Origin: an uncultured Actinotalea sp.
GTDB lineage: Bacteria; Actinomycetota; Actinomycetes; Actinomycetales; Cellulomonadaceae
Assembly (NCBI RefSeq): GCF_946885855.1
Contig: NZ_CAMPHH010000064.1
Span: 1-13,859 of the forward strand
Direction of reading: 5' to 3'
DNA: 13,859 nucleotides
Part shown: positions 13,789-13,859 of the stretch, in pieces
How the letters are laid out: every line of letters starts with the position of its first letter
Numbering within the stretch: the stretch's first letter is position 1
Position numbers and translations under genes: made by a program
The notes under the pieces: generated by a model
Database searches by the model: none
Told to the model about the DNA's origin: nothing
What the model saw: only the letters and a program-made list of their open reading frames with translations

Positions 13789-13859
13789 AGGGGTCTGGGG
13801 GCCGTCGGCACGCCGGACGGGGCTGGGGACGACGCGACGACCGCGCGCCGGCCGGGGCA

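Noticed and set aside
13812..13859. The last 48 bases, upstream of the M23 gene.
   Set aside because: No gene start, promoter or RNA feature can be supported there.

Overview
The window comes from the chromosome of a very GC-rich actinobacterium. A motile Micrococcales lineage such as the Cellulomonas group fits best, but this is an inference from family resemblance and gene order. Third codon positions are almost all G or C, many starts are GTG, stop/start overlaps of the GTGA or ATGA type are frequent, and lineage-typical genes are present: a DUF2469 protein beside rnhB, and a WhiG-type sigma factor between xerC and an M23 peptidase. I see no rRNA, tRNA, CRISPR array, insertion sequence or prophage gene.

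Layout. Bases 1-1158 hold the 3' part of an amidohydrolase gene that begins before the window. A 12-helix MFS transporter follows (1241-2620). Next comes the ribosome/tRNA block rpsP-khpA (2837-3528), a long hairpin, rimM-trmD (3665-5036), then rplS (5217-5576) with its own promoter and a long structured leader, closed by a strong hairpin. A protein-processing and DNA-maintenance block follows: lepB (about 5783-6532), rnhB and the DUF2469 gene, linked by 4-base overlaps; then yraN, yifB and dprA (7951-11140), also linked by 4-base overlaps. After a hairpin-bearing gap, xerC and a whiG/fliA-type sigma gene form a pair (11389-13190). A convergent M23 peptidase gene (13788-13108, minus strand) overlaps the 3' end of the sigma gene. 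In related genomes rpsB usually follows; it is not in the window.

How the genes work together. bS16, KhpA, RimM, TrmD and bL19 serve ribosome assembly, RNA binding and m1G37 tRNA methylation. LepB processes exported preproteins. RNase HII removes ribonucleotides from DNA. YraN, YifB and DprA form the usual nuclease-like / AAA+ ATPase / ssDNA-binding trio associated with recombination and DNA uptake. XerC resolves chromosome dimers. The sigma-28-type factor would direct motility or developmental genes elsewhere. The M23 protein is a predicted exported cell-wall protein.

This is an ordinary, largely syntenic housekeeping region, and I found no convincing new multi-gene system. The best leads are RNA-level. 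In the rplS leader, a hairpin loop is complementary over 9 bases to the sequence just before the ribosome binding site (a possible pseudoknot), and a third copy of the same 8-base word lies at the promoter. In the rpsP leader, a segment is complementary to the ribosome binding site. Smaller oddities are an 11-bp triple tandem repeat, a Cys in place of a catalytic His in the M23 protein, and low-complexity insertions in DprA and RNase HII.
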